From positions 1-64,000 of the forward strand of contig JAMLJA010000016.1 in NCBI GenBank assembly GCA_023953905.1: DNA of 64,000 nt, read 5' to 3'. Source of the DNA: Rhizobiaceae bacterium. Lineage in GTDB: Bacteria > Pseudomonadota > Alphaproteobacteria > Rhizobiales > Rhizobiaceae. The position numbers and the translations under genes are program-made. Positions within the stretch are counted from its first letter, which is position 1; each line of letters starts with the position of its first letter. Positions 61,437 to 64,000 of this stretch are shown piece after piece. A model generated the notes under the pieces. It was not told the origin of the DNA and did no database searches. It saw only the letters and a program-made list of their open reading frames with translations.

Positions 61437-62470
61437 GAACACTTTCCGGGCAGGTAGCTCAAGTCCAGCACCGAGGCGACATCGATGGATGAGCTCGTCA
61501 GGCCGACCTCCTTCATCGCATCAACCGGCTTCTGGATCATCGCGGCCGTGAGGCAGCCATCCGGAGCGTGATAATAGTCTTCATCGGTGAGGAAGTAGGG
61601 TCGCAACGTTTCGATCGGGCTCTTCGTGACTTCATTGCCAATCTCCAGAACCTTCTCGCGGTTTGCAGGATCGTAGAGCCACTTCATGCCGTCATAATAA
61701 TCGGCAAAGAAGGCGCGGACCGCGTCGGGCTGTGCCTTCAGGAAACTTACCGGAGCACCATGGAAGAGCAGCGCCGCATCGCCGATGATTTCGCGCTGCG
61801 TAAACACCGCCTTCACCCCGCCCTTGGCCTGCTCGACTGCCCAGAATGGCTGCACCATGCAGCCGCAGTCGATGCGGTCCTGCCGGATCGCGGCGCCCAT
61901 GTTCGGGAAGCCGATCTCGAGAAGTTCCACATCGGTCTTCGGATCGAGCCCGTTGCGCTGCAGCATCAGGCGCAGCAGGATGTCAGGACCCGTGCCGAAA
62001 CCGTTGGTGGCAACCCTCTTTCCACGAAGATCCGCGATCGACTTGATCGGCGAATCTTCCTTGGCAGCGTAGGTGTTGCTGAAGCCGTGACTGTCCTGGT
62101 AACTGTCGGCAATCACCTTGATGCCACCGGGCACCATGTCCTTCTGCACGACCGCAGATAGCGACGAGAACGACAGCGTGCCAATGTCGACCTGGCCCGC
62201 AGCCAGCAGGGTGACCACTTCCGGGCTGCCCTTGGTCAGGATCATCGAGAACGTGTAGTCCTTGCCGAAGCGGCCAAAGGACGGCAGGACTTCCTTCTGC
62301 ATCGTCGGCGAGAAGATCAGGGTCTCGATGCAGCCCGATCCGACGGCACCTGCATTACCAAAGCGGATTGGAACCGGAGCCGCCATTGCGGACCGAATGA
62401 ATGCAGGGGCCGCAAGTGCGCTTGCTGCCGATACTGCCATGAATTTGCGACGTGAAAGAGAATTGGTCAT
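61433..62470 (-). CDS. ABC transporter substrate-binding protein with Tat-like signal
   Basis: 345-residue receptor. The ATG at 62470 has GGGGA eight bases upstream; ATGs at 62476 and 62485 are alternatives. The N-terminus has [18 protein letters not shown], a twin-arginine-type signal peptide, so export may use the Tat system, meaning the receptor may fold or bind a ligand before export. The body is of the nitrate/sulfonate/NMT1 type: [20 protein letters not shown] is the opening and [18 protein letters not shown] lies further on. It is first in an operon with ATPase, two permeases, an aldolase and a dehydrogenase. Confidence 0.88.
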   Translation of the reverse strand: MTNSLSRRKFMAVSAASALAAPAFIRSAMAAPVPIRFGNAGAVGSGCIETLIFSPTMQKEVLPSFGRFGKDYTFSMILTKGSPEVVTLLAAGQVDIGTLSFSSLSAVVQKDMVPGGIKVIADSYQDSHGFSNTYAAKEDSPIKSIADLRGKRVATNGFGTGPDILLRLMLQRNGLDPKTDVELLEIGFPNMGAAIRQDRIDCGCMVQPFWAVEQAKGGVKAVFTQREIIGDAALLFHGAPVSFLKAQPDAVRAFFADYYDGMKWLYDPANREKVLEIGNEVTKSPIETLRPYFLTDEDYYHAPDGCLTAAMIQKPVDAMKEVGLTSSSIDVASVLDLSYLPGKCS

Positions 62471-62883
62471 GAACATGTTCCCCATTGTTCGTGATTGTGA
62501 TGGACCAATACAGTCGGCTTGAGCCTAGATGTTCTTTTTAGAGTGCAGACTTCTTTCCATCTTGGTTTGCGATCAAAGCACCAACCGATCAGTACTCATT
62601 CCTGAGCGACAATCGCCCATTCTGCATCGCGGTCGCGCCCGCACGCTGGGAACGACCAAAGGACTGATCCCCGGGCCCCGCGACAGGAAAATGACCACCT
62701 GAAACAAACGTTATTTGCTACATTCTGTATATTAAATCTGGACTGTCAAGGCTATCGCGGCATTCATTTGGAAGATGCGGAGATTATTTTAATGGCAGTG
62801 CCCAAAGAAACGTCAGGGCTCGACCGAGGTCCGCCATGGGCATGGGTTCCGCGTCGCCTGGAGATACTGCGCGATGACAAAAA
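62471..62883. other. 413-bp gap between two minus-strand importer operons
   Basis: AT-rich around 62700-62790, GC-rich elsewhere. On the minus strand TTGACA (62749-62744) and CAGAAT (62727-62722), 16 bp apart, might be the receptor promoter. GCTACATT (62717-62724) recurs with variants before other units. A 34-codon frame on the plus strand (62792-62896) runs into the livF end; it has no strong ribosome site and I do not call it a gene. Confidence 0.4.
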
Positions 62884-63585
62884 TCAGCCGATATAGGACT
62901 GAAACAGCTCTCGCTCGTCGTGGAACTGGGCGGTCGGCCCGTGCTTCACAATCGTCCCGTTGCGAATGATATAGACATAGCTGGCCACGCTCAGTGCGAG
63001 ATGCATGTTCTGCTCGACCAGAAGCACGGACGTACCAGTCTCATTGAGCCGTTTGATCGTTCGGCCAAGTTCATTGACGATGAGCGGCGCAAGACCCATC
63101 GACGGCTCGTCCAGCATCAGCAGTTTTGGTTGCGAAGCGATCGCGCGTCCGATGGCGACCATCTGCTGTTGGCCACCGGACAGCGTCCCTGCCCTGCGTT
63201 CGAGATGTGCGCGAAGTTCCGGCAGATGGTCCAGCACGTCATCTATCCGCTTGCCAAGCGACTGGCGGTTGCCCCTCTGGATCGCACCGAGCTCCAGATG
63301 TTCGTAGACCGACATCTCGCTGAACAGTTCTCGCCATTGCGGCACGAGCGCCACGCCGTGGCTGAAGACGCGATGCGCAGGCTTGGAGTGTATCGCAGCG
63401 TTGTCGAAGGTGACGGTCCCCTTGCGCGTCGGAATAAGTCCCATGATGGCGCTCAGCGTCGTCGTCTTGCCCGCACCATTACCGCCGAGAAGCGCGATGA
63501 TCTCGCCTCTCGGCACCTGCATGGAAAGGTCCTTGAGCACCAGATGAGGGCCGTAACCCGCCTCCAGATTTGCAACGTCAAGCAT
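62884..63585 (-). CDS. livF: Branched-chain amino acid-type ABC transporter ATP-binding protein (LivF)
   Basis: 233-residue ATPase. The ATG at 63585 overlaps the end of the upstream ATPase gene by eight bases; a longer frame to 63663 is rejected. Walker A GGNGAGKTT, signature LSGGQQQMVA, Walker B LLMLDEPSMGLAP and the switch His-containing LLVEQNMHLAL are LivF-like. It is the last gene of an operon that continues beyond the window. The exact ligand cannot be inferred, since LivF-type ATPases serve amino acid, amide and urea importers. Confidence 0.92.
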   Translation of the reverse strand: MLDVANLEAGYGPHLVLKDLSMQVPRGEIIALLGGNGAGKTTTLSAIMGLIPTRKGTVTFDNAAIHSKPAHRVFSHGVALVPQWRELFSEMSVYEHLELGAIQRGNRQSLGKRIDDVLDHLPELRAHLERRAGTLSGGQQQMVAIGRAIASQPKLLMLDEPSMGLAPLIVNELGRTIKRLNETGTSVLLVEQNMHLALSVASYVYIIRNGTIVKHGPTAQFHDERELFQSYIG

Positions 63586-64000
63586 CCAGTCGCTCTCCGA
63601 GATAGGCCTTTTGAACGACCGGATCGTTCTCGATCTCCGAACCTGTTCCTTCCGCGATGACACGTCCGCGATCGAGCACGGTGATGCGGTCGCACAGCTT
63701 CACGACGAGAGGAATGACGTGCTCGACCAAAAGGATCGAAACATCCCAGTCCGCCGGGAGCTTTGCGATGAGGTCGTCCAGGCGTTCGAGTTGCGCCGGA
63801 GACAGGCCGGCGGTCGGTTCGTCCAGCATCAGGAGTTTCGGCCTCGCGACCAGTGCGCGCCCGATCTCGACATAACGCTGGTCGGCAATGGTCAGTGTTT
63901 CGACTACCCGATCCTGCAGGTCGGACATTCCCAGATATTCCAGAACCTCTGCAAGAATCCTGTCCGCATCGACGTTCGTGCGCTGGGCATGTCCACCCAC
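63578..64000 (-). CDS. livG: LivG-type ABC transporter ATP-binding protein, 5' end outside window
   Basis: C-terminal 140 residues of a LivG-like ATPase; the N-terminal Walker A is beyond position 64000. Visible are a signature replaced by VETLTIADQRYVEIGRAL, where the usual LSGG reads LTIA, Walker B LLMLDEPTAGLSP and the end EHVIPLVVKLCDRITVLDRG typical of LivG. The weak signature is a real deviation from LSGGQ, though the partner LivF site is intact. Co-translated with livF by an 8-base overlap. Confidence 0.85.
   Translation of the reverse strand: MGGHAQRTNVDADRILAEVLEYLGMSDLQDRVVETLTIADQRYVEIGRALVARPKLLMLDEPTAGLSPAQLERLDDLIAKLPADWDVSILLVEHVIPLVVKLCDRITVLDRGRVIAEGTGSEIENDPVVQKAYLGERLDA

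Noticed and set aside
62792-62896. 34-codon open frame at the end of the gap before livF
   Set aside because: No strong ribosome site, overlaps the livF end, not similar to anything recognised.
1-64000. Mobile elements, CRISPR arrays, tRNA and rRNA genes
   Set aside because: No transposase, integrase, direct-repeat array or cloverleaf-like sequence was found in reading through the window.

Overview
The window is a GC-rich, gene-dense stretch of bacterial chromosome or megaplasmid. It is built almost entirely of catabolic operons, each with its own ABC importer and local regulator. The mix of many ABC importers, GntR/IclR/MarR regulators, succinate-semialdehyde-type dehydrogenases and class III aminotransferases suggests an alphaproteobacterium of the Hyphomicrobiales (Rhizobiales) type. 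That is an inference from gene content; the species cannot be named. I found no rRNA, tRNA, CRISPR array, insertion sequence or phage gene.

Layout. (A) 1-3197, minus: a ribose-type ABC importer whose binding protein resembles TorT. (B) 3471-9781: a class III aminotransferase diverges from a GntR regulator, which leads an operon of an L-2-hydroxyglutarate-oxidase-like enzyme, a D-2-hydroxyacid dehydrogenase and a semialdehyde dehydrogenase. (C) 10107-13633: a fused E1 alpha-beta 2-oxoacid dehydrogenase without E2/E3, a second GntR regulator and a VOC protein. (D) 13935-22277: an eight-gene minus-strand operon (UbiD, glutamate-cyclase-domain protein, maleate-isomerase-like protein, PLP enzyme, ABC permease, ATPase, binding protein, UbiX) diverging from an IclR regulator. 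(E) 22355-41063: two copies of a module resembling the mandelate route (FMN 2-hydroxyacid dehydrogenase plus ThDP 2-oxoacid decarboxylase) with two paralogous binding proteins, one ATPase, two permeases, a Zn-alcohol dehydrogenase, an aminotransferase, an aldehyde dehydrogenase, an orphan molybdenum hydroxylase subunit and a class II histone-deacetylase-like amidohydrolase. (F) 41087-48574: two MarR regulators, two aldehyde dehydrogenases, a Rieske protein, a small unknown protein, an amidohydrolase and an acetamidase/formamidase. (G) 48575-57265: a spermidine/putrescine-type importer, a YtcJ-like amidohydrolase, RidA, an aminotransferase and a TIGR02444 protein. (H) 57290-62470, minus: a sulfonate/nitrate-type importer with a class II aldolase and a D-2-hydroxyacid dehydrogenase. 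(I) 62884-64000, minus: a branched-chain amino acid-type importer entering from outside the window.

Common themes are uptake of small organic acids or amides, amine removal by aminotransferases or amidases, decarboxylation of 2-oxo acids to aldehydes (ThDP enzymes) or of acids on prenylated FMN (UbiD), and oxidation of aldehydes. The regulatory DNA carries repeated elements. TGTATCCAA boxes occur in pairs before three transcription units. A 16-bp palindrome AATAAGG-N2-CCTTATT occurs both in the divergent promoter of module E and on the -10 box of the Rieske operon in F, which suggests that E and F share a MarR-type control circuit. The least described units are the UbiD/glutamate-cyclase operon (D) and the duplicated hydroxyacid/ThDP module (E).
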